From: Natrinema longum
GTDB lineage: Archaea > Halobacteriota > Halobacteria > Halobacteriales > Natrialbaceae
Direction of reading: 5' to 3'
Length of the DNA: 64,000 bases
NCBI RefSeq assembly: GCF_017352095.1
Contig: NZ_CP071463.1
Location: 1,612,001 to 1,676,000, forward strand
The translations under genes and the position numbers were made by a program. This document shows, piece after piece, positions 19,502 to 26,894 of this stretch; within the stretch, counting starts at the first letter, position 1; each line of letters opens with the position of its first letter. Under the pieces are notes generated by a model. That model was not told the DNA's origin, did no database searches, and was given only the letters and a program-made list of their open reading frames with translations.

Positions 19502-19510
19502 TATAATCAA
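19502..19510. repeat. Target-site duplication, right of IS1595-type element
   Basis: Second copy of tataatcaa; pairs with 18492-18500. Confidence 0.75.
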
Positions 19511-19799
19511 AATCGTCCGGGTCTCCTCCGTTTGCCCATTCGGGTTTGCAGTTGTCAGCGGAAACTGAGCCAGTAATTCCTGCTAAAGCACCTGCTGAAA
19601 CAGCGGTTGTTGCTAGTACTTTTCTCCGATAGATGTTCTTATCAGATTCCTCATTTCGGCATTCAAACCACTAGTTATTATATATTACCTCTGGAGAAAA
19701 ATAATGGGGTGTCCTGAGAATTAAGACCATATATCAGAACGAGAGGATATCGATAAAACACAATCGGCTTCCATTAATAGTTTTTCACACCCCCATAGA

Positions 19800-20495
19800 G
19801 GCGGTGTTCAGATAAGGATGAAGGATGAGACGGTTCGTTTTCTGAGTGATCTATGCCCGAAAACGACCGCCTCAATGGTTGTTTAGACGAGATCAACTTA
19901 GAGTTTGTTGAACGAGAAGCGACACCGCGATTGCTGATGAAGCTCAGTATTCAGCTGCATCTCGCGGGATTTTCGCTTTCGAATACTGTTTCTATTCTTG
20001 AGATATTCGGTGTCGAACGTGCTCGATCCACCGTTCACAATTGGGTACACAAGGCCGATCTACAGCCCGAATCTGATCGGTGTCCGGATCACGTTGCGGT
20101 TGACGAGACTGTGATCCAACTGAATAATGAGCAGTATTGGCTGTACGCCGCAGTTGATCCCAAGACAAACGAATTGCTCCATACAAAGCTTGAGCCGACA
20201 ACAACGAAGGTTCTCGCTCATTCTTTCTTACGGAACTCTCCGAGAAACACGATGTCTCCGACGCCGTGTTTCTCGTCGATGGATCACATTCGTTATAAGA
20301 TGCATGTCAGCGTCACGGCTTCGATTTCAGATACGAGAAACATGGAAATCGGAACGCTGTTGAACGTGTCTTTCGAGAGATAAAACGACGAACTCTCTGT
20401 TTCTCAAACTGCTTTAGTAATGCCGAAGCAGAAACTGCCGACGACTGGCTCAGATCGTTCAGCTTCGCATGGAATCAGCTTATCTGAACACTACC
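19800..20495 (+). mobile_element. IS6-type insertion sequence, decayed
   Basis: About 696 bases with 17-base inverted repeats: GGCGGTGTTCAGATAAG at the left and GGTAGTGTTCAGATAAG at the right on the minus strand, two mismatches. Flanking direct repeats cccataga lie at 19792-19799 and 20496-20503, the 8-base size expected for IS6-family elements. The size also fits haloarchaeal IS6-type elements. The ends are still intact although the transposase is broken, so it could only be moved in trans. Confidence 0.85.
19853..20487 (+). pseudogene. IS6-family transposase, frameshift plus nonsense
   Basis: Restored, this would be an IS6-type DDE transposase of about 211 residues. The first frame runs MPENDRLNGCLDEINLEF through the HTH and VAVDETVIQLNN (first catalytic Asp) to LAHSFL near 20227, where one base is missing. 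The next frame continues TELSEKHDVSDAVFLVDGSHSL, is stopped by TAA at 20296-20298 where CAA (Gln) is expected, and resumes DACQRHGFDFRYEKHGNRNAVERVFREIKRR to the natural TGA at 20485-20487. Two independent lesions make it inactive. Confidence 0.85.
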
Positions 20496-20574
20496 CCCAT
20501 AGACATAATGCTCACTATGAAATAATAATGTAAAGTGGTCAATGGACGGAATAGAGGATCAGCCAATACGAACG

Positions 20575-21015
20575 TCAATCGGTACTTTCACCCGGACAGT
20601 CAGTTGAAACTCTTATCTCAATTTTTCCTTCCCTTCTGTTACCAACTAGAATAAGTATCTTTACACACGAAGATTTATGCTTACTAAGATTATATTCTGA
20701 CCACTTTGAGCGTGATTGGTTATTTTTCCAGACATATAAAGTATAACGTCCAGGATCAGTAGGATATCCGTTTACTTCACCGCCGCCAAGGCGATTTTCT
20801 GCCTCAGAAAATGCTTCTACTTCCATTGAATGCCAATACACTGGCTCCCCTCCCTCAAGAAGCAAGACGTGAATGCGGTGTGATGTTAAATCCGCATTGC
20901 CCACAGATATCTCATCAATTTCCACTTTTGAAGCACCGCTATTGAGCGTACAACCCGTTATAGGGAACAAGAGTGCTGATCCAAAGAGTTGTCCAAATTT
21001 GCGACGACTATTCAT
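20575..21015 (-). CDS. Small Tat lipoprotein of unknown function
   Basis: A 146-residue predicted lipoprotein. The N-terminus has twin Arg (NSRRKFGQLF) and a lipobox ITGC with Cys at about residue 22, followed by a body with beta-sandwich character (alternating hydrophobic positions, VEAFSEAENRLGGGEVNGYPTDPGRYTLYVW). The segment resembles small haloarchaeal surface lipoproteins with an immunoglobulin-like fold, but I recognise no named family. It is AT-rich like the rest of the islet and lies between two transposase remnants. An AT-rich box (aatataag on the minus strand) lies about 40 bases before the ATG. The frame is intact. Confidence 0.6.
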   Translation of the reverse strand: MNSRRKFGQLFGSALLFPITGCTLNSGASKVEIDEISVGNADLTSHRIHVLLLEGGEPVYWHSMEVEAFSEAENRLGGGEVNGYPTDPGRYTLYVWKNNQSRSKWSEYNLSKHKSSCVKILILVGNRREGKIEIRVSTDCPGESTD

Positions 21016-21201
21016 TTTCGTAGTTATGAATTCCAGCTTTGAAGACTTATATTTGACTTAATCCTATAGAGGAATCGTCACTAACTATTTCTACACCTCC
21101 GCAGCCGTCACTTTCCTACTAACATATTATTTTTGATATTTATAGTGGAGCATAAATTGTCCAATGCTACACTCGGACGCCCGCCCGACTGTCCCATTGA
21201 A

Positions 21202-21749
21202 TTATGAAAGCGTCAATTCGCGTTTTGAGTGTACATGACCACTTTTCCATGAGGTTTCGGTACAGTAGACCCGACCATTCAGCCCTACCCAGAAGAGGGT
21301 AGTCTGATAGCTGAATTGATCGACGAGAGACTCCGCCTTGGAGAGATCGTCTTTCTTGCAGAGTTTCTGCAGAAATGCAGCCGCCAAATCAGTTCTATGT
21401 CGACTAAACAACGTAGCATCGAGATTAGCTTATCCTAAATAATGTATTATAGTCAATACACCTCGGTGCTGATCTTGACAGCAGTTTCGTTGATAGTGAC
21501 CTGCGACGGCGTCGCCATCGGCGGGTCGTGTCTACTGTCAACTAGCCGATGAACCAGTCCTAAACTGCTCCAGGAGGCGTTCAACACCTGATTCGCCAAG
21601 AGTTGTTGTTTCCTAAAGGAAATAACCAGTGTGATGGAGGCAGACGGCGAACGTCCTAACGGGCATCTCCATCCGCTTGTTCTCCCAAGGTTTTCTGAAT
21701 CCGCCTCACAGTTCTCGCTGAACAGGCTTGCGAGCATCAACCAACTCAA
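21202..21749 (-). pseudogene. Degraded IS6-like transposase remnant
   Basis: Two fragments of one decayed gene on the minus strand. The upstream piece (about 21453-21749) reads LASLFSENCEADSENL and later VHRLVDSRHDPPMATPSQ then VTINETAVKI, which matches the N-terminal and first catalytic region of haloarchaeal IS6-type transposases. The downstream piece (21202-21411) reads MFSRHRTDLAAAFLQKLCKK and SLVDQFSYQTTLFWVGLNGR, matching the middle of the same family. Frames differ, part of the middle is missing and the C-terminus is absent. No inverted repeats could be found. Confidence 0.6.
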
Positions 21750-21844
21750 CTTTCCGACTAGCCCCCTACTCAGACTGGCTCAACTAGACAATACTAATAA
21801 CTATACACTACTTAATATTATGTTTTTATGTAGTAGTTAATAGT

Positions 21845-21853
21845 GAATTTTTT
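21845..21853 (+). promoter_or_regulatory. TATA-like box of the enoyl-CoA hydratase gene
   Basis: The string gaatttttt is centred about 28 bases before the ATG at 21878, consistent with a leaderless transcript starting at the edge of the AT-rich islet. Confidence 0.4.
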
Positions 21854-21877
21854 GATCGTTGCCCGTGACCACCGTCT

Positions 21878-22675
21878 ATGGACGAATCACTGGACACCGT
21901 CCTGGTTGAGTTCGACGACGAACGCGGTGTCGGAACCCTCACGATGAACCGGCCGGACGCGCTGAACGCGCTGAACGGCCAGCTCAGGGACGACATTATC
22001 GCGGGACTCGAGGCCCTCGAGGCGCGAAACGAGGACGACGAGGGCGTCGCCTTGCGAGCAGTGGTGCTCGAGGGGGCCGGCGAGAAAGCCTTCTGTGCAG
22101 GGGCCGACATCGGCGGCTTCTCCGACGAGTCAGCGGGCGGCTCCTCGACCCGCTCCCACTACGACGTCATCCGGGACTTCCCCGCGCCCGTGATCGCGAA
22201 GATCGACGGCTACTGTCTGGGCGGTGGCCTCGAGACCGCGCTTGCCTGTGACTTCCGACTGGCGAGCGAGGGGTCCACCTTTGGCTTCCCCGAAGTCAAC
22301 CTCGGGATCCTCCCCGGTGCCGGCGGCGTGCAGTACGTCAGCAAACTGGCCAGCCCCGCCGTCGCGAAGGAGCTCGCGATGACCGGCGAGCACATCTCCG
22401 CGGCGCGGGCGGACGAGGAGGGCATCGTCAACCACGTCTATCCCGACGACGAGTTCGAAGACGAGGTGGACGCGTTCGTCACCGACCTCGCCGGGCAGGC
22501 CCCGCTGGCGATTCAGGGGATCAAGAAGTCCGCCGATATGGCGGTTCACTCCGGCCTCGAGGAGGGACTGGAGTACGACTACCAGCTCTTCAAGCGACTC
22601 CTCGAGACCGAGGACCACGCGGAGGGCGCGGCGGCGTTCGCCGAGGACCGCGAGCCCGAATTCGAAGGGAAGTAG
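21878..22675 (+). CDS. Enoyl-CoA hydratase/isomerase (crotonase family)
   Basis: A 265-residue crotonase-fold enzyme, expected to hydrate trans-2-enoyl-CoA to 3-hydroxyacyl-CoA. Visible: MNRPDALNALN at the N-terminus, the first oxyanion-hole segment KAFCAGADIGGF, the second with LGGGLETALACDFRLAS, and FGFPEVNLGILPGAGG. Both acidic positions used by true hydratases are present, the Glu in GGGLET and the Glu in FPEVN, so hydratase activity is more likely than another crotonase reaction. It is a solo gene, separated from the convergent hydroxyacyl-CoA dehydrogenase by a pair of family 1 repeats. Confidence 0.9.
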   Translation: MDESLDTVLVEFDDERGVGTLTMNRPDALNALNGQLRDDIIAGLEALEARNEDDEGVALRAVVLEGAGEKAFCAGADIGGFSDESAGGSSTRSHYDVIRDFPAPVIAKIDGYCLGGGLETALACDFRLASEGSTFGFPEVNLGILPGAGGVQYVSKLASPAVAKELAMTGEHISAARADEEGIVNHVYPDDEFEDEVDAFVTDLAGQAPLAIQGIKKSADMAVHSGLEEGLEYDYQLFKRLLETEDHAEGAAAFAEDREPEFEGK

Positions 22676-22725
22676 CGGGGAAGACGAACGGACGGCGTCC
22701 CACTTCGGATCGATTTCGCAACCTG

Positions 22726-22860
22726 CGGTGGCGTGCGCTGTCGGCTGCCCGAGTGACAGCGAGGGCAGTCGACGACGTTGCGCGAGGGATGAGCGAACGA
22801 ACGCGAGTGAGTGAGCGAATCGGTTGGGGAGGGCGTGGTAAGTCCATGTTGTCACGGTAG
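22726..22860 (+). repeat. Dispersed repeat family 1, copy B
   Basis: Starts cggtggcgtgcgctg, contains gcgcgagggatgagcgaacga and gagcgaatcggttggggagg, and ends in the near-palindrome ttgtcacggtag. It lies directly after the enoyl-CoA hydratase gene and faces copy C. Confidence 0.75.
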
Positions 22861-22911
22861 TGGGACACCCGTCCCCTCTTTTTTCGTTCGGGACCGACGA
22901 CAGAGAGCGCC

Positions 22912-23113
22912 TTGCTATCGTGGCAGCAGGGAGTGGCCACACCCTCCCCAGCCGATTCGCTCCCTCCGTTCAGTCGGTCGCTCATCCCTCGCGCAAGGTT
23001 GTGTCGCGGTTCGTTCCGACTCGCGGTTCCCGCTGGTCACCGCTCGTGTCTCCGAGGGCTTCGCTCCGCTCAGCCCTCGCAGTCCTCACCGCGACACAGC
23101 GCGCGCCACCGCA
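22912..23113 (-). repeat. Dispersed repeat family 1, copy C (long form)
   Basis: Minus-orientation copy: on the plus strand it reads from the hairpin ttgctatcgtggcagcagg through caccctccccagcc, gattcgctccc and gctcatccctcgcgc to the far end cagcgcgcgccacc. Its core is about 70 bases longer than that of copies A, B and D and contains small inverted repeats. Together with copy B it fills the 496-base gap between the convergent hydratase and dehydrogenase genes; about 50 bases separate the two hairpins, including a run of six T. Confidence 0.7.
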
Positions 23114-23171
23114 GCCGGTTGGTCAGTCCAGAACGAGACGACCATTCGCAGCGACTCGAGGAACCGAGCCG

Positions 23172-23909
23172 TCAGTCCCACTCTTCGCCGATGCCGCGCA
23201 GCGAGAACGGGCCGACGGGGAGGTTGTACCCCTCCTCGAGCGCTTTGTCGACCTGCTCTTCGGTCGCGATCCCTTCGTCGACGATCTTCTGGGCCTCCTC
23301 GCGCATCGCCGCGTGGCAGCGGTTGGCGAGGAAGCCGTAGGTGCCGGGCGCGTCGTCGATGGTGACGCTCGTCTTTCCGAGTTCGTCGACGAGGTCCTCG
23401 GCCCGCTCGACGACGGCCGCGTCGGTCTGGGGAGCCTGGACGATCTCGACCATCGACATGACCGGCACCGGGTTGAAGAAGTGTGTGACCGCGACCCGCG
23501 AGGGATCGGAGACGCCGTTCGCGATCGACGTCACGGAAAACCCGCTCGTATTCGAATACAGCGGCTGGTCGTCGGTCACCTCGTCCAGCTCGCGGAAGAC
23601 CTGCCCCTTGATCGCGAGGTCCTCCGTGACCGCCTCGATGACGAAATCCGTGCCGTTCGTCGCCTCGTCGAGGTCCGTCGTGAACGACAGTCGCTCGAGA
23701 ACGTCGGCTTTCTCGTCCTCGGAGAGGTAGCCGCCCTCGACGGCGTCGTCGAGGCCGTAGTTGCCCGAGACGACCCGTTCACGGGCCTCCCCGGCCAGTT
23801 CCTCGTTTATCTCGCGGATCGCAACCTCGTAGCCGTTCCGTGCGAGTACCTGTGCGATACCGGCGCCCATGATGCCGCCGCCGACGACGGCAGCACGCTT
23901 TCGTGCCAT
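23172..23909 (-). CDS. 3-hydroxyacyl-CoA dehydrogenase family protein, short form
   Basis: A 245-residue relative of the enzyme at 9739-10626. The Rossmann motif GGGIMGAGIAQVLARNG opens the protein; SNTSGFSVTSIAN and VTHFFNPVPVMSMVEIVQAP mark the catalytic domain. It ends at LPVGPFSLRGIGEEWD, so the last 40 or so residues of the C-terminal domain seen in the longer paralogue are missing. The frame is clean and the stop is not at an obvious lesion, so it may be a natural short form; activity is less certain than for the full-length enzyme. The ATG at 23909 precedes the nucleotide-binding motif directly. It is convergent with the enoyl-CoA hydratase. Confidence 0.8.
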   Translation of the reverse strand: MARKRAAVVGGGIMGAGIAQVLARNGYEVAIREINEELAGEARERVVSGNYGLDDAVEGGYLSEDEKADVLERLSFTTDLDEATNGTDFVIEAVTEDLAIKGQVFRELDEVTDDQPLYSNTSGFSVTSIANGVSDPSRVAVTHFFNPVPVMSMVEIVQAPQTDAAVVERAEDLVDELGKTSVTIDDAPGTYGFLANRCHAAMREEAQKIVDEGIATEEQVDKALEEGYNLPVGPFSLRGIGEEWD

Positions 23910-24077
23910 GCCAGCAACCTTCACAGGTACTGACTTAGTTCTTGTCGAGGGGGATATCCCGTGGCCGATCGGCTCCGCCGGCGACACCAGCAGGTGTGGA
24001 AACCGCAGTCGGGTCGCCGATCACAGCAGATGTCAGCCACCCGAACGTATTTCACCCTTCATATGGTAGGCCGTGAC

Positions 24078-24329
24078 ATGGCGATCGGACAGTATCGGGA
24101 CGATCCCGCGGAGATGGACGACGTCGAGCGCGAAGTGGCCGCGGCACAGTACCCCGAGGGAGGACTGGTGGTCGGGCTCGGACTCGGAATCGTCCTCCCG
24201 TTGGTGACCCTCGAGGCGTTGCTCTTCGTCGCGCCCGTCCTCGGCGGCGTCGTCGGATTCGCCCTCGGCCGGCGGGTTCGCGACGCCGCGATCCGTCGGC
24301 GGCGGGCCGCCCGCGCGTCGACGGAATGA
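24078..24329 (+). CDS. Small two-helix membrane protein
   Basis: An 83-residue protein with an acidic N-terminal tail (about 30 residues) followed by two hydrophobic segments (GGLVVGLGLGIVLPLVTL and LLFVAPVLGGVVGFALG) and a basic C-terminus. Function unknown. The ATG at 24078 is preferred over 24063 because the box cgtatttca lies about 28 bases before it. Its stop codon overlaps the start of the downstream permease (ATGA), so the two are translationally coupled and may act together. Confidence 0.6.
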   Translation: MAIGQYRDDPAEMDDVEREVAAAQYPEGGLVVGLGLGIVLPLVTLEALLFVAPVLGGVVGFALGRRVRDAAIRRRRAARASTE

Positions 24330-25711
24330 GCGGGGGCAGTGACGGTGCGTCCGAGCGGCTTCCCTCGAGTATCGGCATCGTCGGCGTCCTGGCGTTACTG
24401 GTCGGGAACGCGATTTCGGTCCCGATATTCGTCCTGCCGGGACCGCTGGCGGGGAGTGCGGGACCGGCGGTCGTCCTGGCGATCGCCCTCGCAGCGATCC
24501 CGGCGGGGTTCGTCGTGTTGTACAACGCCGTGTTGGGCTCGGCGATGCCGGTCGCCGGCGGCCTGTACGTCTACATCTCTCGGCTCACGGCACCCTACTG
24601 GGGATTCCTGGTGCCGTTCACGATCCCCCTCGTCGCGTGGGCGTCGCTGCTGATCACGGCGACCGGCTTCGCCGAATACACCCGCATCTTCTTCGACCTC
24701 CCGTCGATGGTGCTCGTCTACGTCTTGCTCGGGTTCGTCCTGTTCGTCAACCTGATCGGACTCAGGGTCGTCGCGCAGGTGCAGATCGTCTGCTTCGTCG
24801 GCCTCCTACTCGCCCTCCTGACGTTCATCCTCCCCGGCGCGAGTGCGGTCGAGACCGCCAATTACGCGCCGTTCTTTCCGGACTACGGGGCCTTCGCTCT
24901 TGCCGTCGTTGCGCTGTTCTACCCGTTCCTCGGGTTCGGGTTACTGGTCGAACTCGGCGAGGAAATCGAGAACCCCGGACGGACGATCCCGCTCGTTTTG
25001 GGGCTCGGTATCGGCATCGTCGCGCTGTTCTACGTCGCGCTCATCGCCGTCCTCGTCGGCGTCGTCCCGTACACGCAGTTGGGCAACGAAGCAGATCTCG
25101 CACTCGCCGCCTCGCGATTCCTCCCGTGGTGGGGCGAGTACGTCGTCGCCGCGGGCGCGATCTTCGCGGTCGTCACCACGGTGAACACGACGCTGCTCGT
25201 CTTCTCCCGAACGCTCATGCGCGCGAGTCGCGACGGCGTGCTCCCGGCGTCGCTGTCCCGGATTCACCCGCGCTTCGACACGCCACACTACGCCGTCGCC
25301 GTCCTCGGCGTGCCGCCGTTCCTGCTCGTTCCCCTCGCCGACGAGATCGTCGGTCTCTCCGCGTTCATCGGACTGGCCAGTCTCACCGCCTACTTCTTCT
25401 GTGCGATCGGCCTCTGGAACCTGCCCCGCGAGTTCCCCGACCACTACGCCACCGCGCCGTTTCGACTCCGGCGCTACCGCGGGCTCTTGGCTGCGGTGCT
25501 CGGCGGCGCGATCGTCACCGGCGCGTTCTGGCTCGTCACGCTCTCCCAGCGACCCGTCGTCGGCGTCGTCCTCATCGGCTGGTTCGCCGTCGCGTACGGC
25601 TACTATCGATACCGACTCCGGAAAATCGATCGGATCGAGCTCTATCGGACGATGACCACCCTCGCCGTCCACGAGCGAGTCGGCGACGACACCGGCGAGC
25701 GCGACGACTGA
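24326..25711 (+). CDS. APC-superfamily amino acid/amine permease
   Basis: A 461-residue membrane protein with about 12 hydrophobic helices. The first helix has the GNAISVPIFVLPGPLAG break typical of the APC fold; further on there is LYVYISRLTAPYWGFLVP and the helix-6-like PFLGFGLLVELGEEIENPGRTIP, with the conserved Glu and Gly. It probably imports amino acids or related amines by proton or sodium symport. The substrate is unknown. It overlaps by four bases the small membrane protein upstream and is followed after about 90 bases by the R2-like oxidase, which has its own promoter. Confidence 0.85.
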   Translation: MSGGSDGASERLPSSIGIVGVLALLVGNAISVPIFVLPGPLAGSAGPAVVLAIALAAIPAGFVVLYNAVLGSAMPVAGGLYVYISRLTAPYWGFLVPFTIPLVAWASLLITATGFAEYTRIFFDLPSMVLVYVLLGFVLFVNLIGLRVVAQVQIVCFVGLLLALLTFILPGASAVETANYAPFFPDYGAFALAVVALFYPFLGFGLLVELGEEIENPGRTIPLVLGLGIGIVALFYVALIAVLVGVVPYTQLGNEADLALAASRFLPWWGEYVVAAGAIFAVVTTVNTTLLVFSRTLMRASRDGVLPASLSRIHPRFDTPHYAVAVLGVPPFLLVPLADEIVGLSAFIGLASLTAYFFCAIGLWNLPREFPDHYATAPFRLRRYRGLLAAVLGGAIVTGAFWLVTLSQRPVVGVVLIGWFAVAYGYYRYRLRKIDRIELYRTMTTLAVHERVGDDTGERDD

Positions 25712-25771
25712 TCGCCGAACTGAGCCACCCCTGTACCGAGGCGAACCGGACACAGACGACAACGACCGCAC

Positions 25772-25779
25772 ATTTAATA
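25772..25779 (+). promoter_or_regulatory. TATA-like box of the R2-like oxidase gene
   Basis: The string atttaata lies about 27 bases before the ATG at 25803; the transcript is probably leaderless. Confidence 0.5.
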
Positions 25780-25802
25780 GTCGACTCGCCAATACTTGGT
25801 AT

Positions 25803-26735
25803 ATGGCAACGGAGTACACGCCAACGGAGATGATGGATCGGGACTCGAGGTCGAACCGATACTATCGCAACGCGGTCGAGCGCCACTGGGATCCCGGCGA
25901 GATCGACCTCGAGCAGGACGTCGAGAACCTGCTGACCTACATCGACGGGGCCGAAGCGTACGATCAGGAGTCCTGGTACGGAACGCTCAACGGCATCGCC
26001 AAGTTCGGCGCGGGCGAGGACGCGGTCACCGAGGACCTCGCACCGCTGGGAGCGGTGCTCGATACCATCGACGATCAGCTGTTCCTGACGACCCAGATGT
26101 ACGAGGAGGCCAAACACGCGGACTTCTTCGACCGCTACTGGCGGGAGGTCGTCTGGACGGTCGAGGACAAACTGGGCTGGGAGCGGTCAGATCCGCGCCA
26201 CGAGCGGTGGTTCAACGAGCCCTACATCGAACTGTTCGACCGCAACCGGAAAGCGCAGTTCCGACTGCTCGAGGACGATACCCCCGAAAACCGGGCGAAG
26301 GCGTACTGTCACTACCACCTCACGGTCGAGGGCATTCTGGCCCAGACGGGCTACTACGGGATGCAGACCTCCTACGGCGGCGAGTTCGAGGACCTGCCAC
26401 ATCTGCCGGGGCTCGTCCAGGGCTTCACGAAGATCCGCAGCGACGAGGGCCGCCACGTCGGCTTCGGGATGAACCAGCTCAAGAAGCTCATCGCCGAGGG
26501 CGTCGATCCGGAACTCATCCAGGACACCGTCGACGAACTCGTCCCGCTCGTCCAGGGGATCACCGAGGACGACCGGTTTCAACCCGACGACCCCGAGGAA
26601 CGCCCCGGCCTCGAGGACGGGAAACTGGCCGCCTACGCGGTCGAGAAACACACCGATCGAATGCAACAGATCACCGACGCGGCGGCGGAGATTCCGGACG
26701 TCGACGAACTGGTCGCACTCGAGGGCGACGACTGA
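25803..26735 (+). CDS. R2-like ligand-binding oxidase (R2lox)
   Basis: A 310-residue ferritin-like protein. Metal-binding residues are placed as in R2lox, the Mn/Fe relative of ribonucleotide reductase R2: Glu72, Glu102 with His105 (YEEAKH), Glu176 (LTVEG) and Glu215 with His218 (DEGRH). Val75, three residues after Glu72, and Tyr171, five before Glu176, match the Val-Tyr pair that forms the ether cross-link in characterised R2lox proteins. The family binds a fatty-acid-like ligand beside the metal site and is thought to perform a two-electron oxidation on an unknown substrate. No ribonucleotide reductase large subunit is nearby; the next genes encode acyl-CoA enzymes, which agrees with a lipid substrate. 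The stop codon falls in a family 2 repeat. Confidence 0.82.
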   Translation: MATEYTPTEMMDRDSRSNRYYRNAVERHWDPGEIDLEQDVENLLTYIDGAEAYDQESWYGTLNGIAKFGAGEDAVTEDLAPLGAVLDTIDDQLFLTTQMYEEAKHADFFDRYWREVVWTVEDKLGWERSDPRHERWFNEPYIELFDRNRKAQFRLLEDDTPENRAKAYCHYHLTVEGILAQTGYYGMQTSYGGEFEDLPHLPGLVQGFTKIRSDEGRHVGFGMNQLKKLIAEGVDPELIQDTVDELVPLVQGITEDDRFQPDDPEERPGLEDGKLAAYAVEKHTDRMQQITDAAAEIPDVDELVALEGDD

Positions 26736-26818
26736 GACGGTTTGCTGTAACGATTTCCCGGTGAGATCGCAGGATAGTCGCGGTCCCACCGGCACTGACC
26801 GACGGGAGACCGTACGAG
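26731..26818 (-). repeat. Dispersed palindromic repeat family 2, copy 1
   Basis: About 88 bases; the minus strand aligns closely with the copy at 31011-31098. The outer end ACTGAGACGGTTTGCTGT is identical for 18 bases to the right end (minus strand) of the copy at 62801-62887. The R2-like oxidase stop TGA at 26733-26735 lies within this terminal sequence. The element can fold on itself along most of its length (ACGGTTTGCTGT pairing with the other end). Confidence 0.8.
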
Positions 26819-26894
26819 ACGGACCGCCGACCCCACGGCCGTCCTGGCTGCTCGACGACGGTAGGTTTTTGAAACCCGATCGGGACGTGGGACC

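Larger units (their letters stand above)
17719..19662 (-). pseudogene. Tat-secreted protein of unknown function, split by an IS element
   Basis: The coding frame at 17719-18500 (minus strand) continues exactly on the far side of the insertion at 19502-19662 if the IS and one copy of the 9-base duplication are removed: the junction then reads DDFDY/KFKID. The upstream part encodes a twin-arginine signal (YRRKVLATTAVSAGALAG), so the ancestral product was a secreted protein of about 310 residues with several Cys. A second lesion lies near the start: the ATG at 19662 comes into frame only if one A is dropped from the run at 19654-19656. A TATA-like stretch lies just before it. The DNA is AT-rich compared with neighbours. 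I recognise no domain; a host-interaction or toxin role would be guesswork. Confidence 0.75.

Noticed and set aside
9151-23113. CRISPR array formed by the family 1 repeats
   Set aside because: Copies are 130-285 bases, kilobases apart or in facing pairs, and there are no regular spacers or cas genes.
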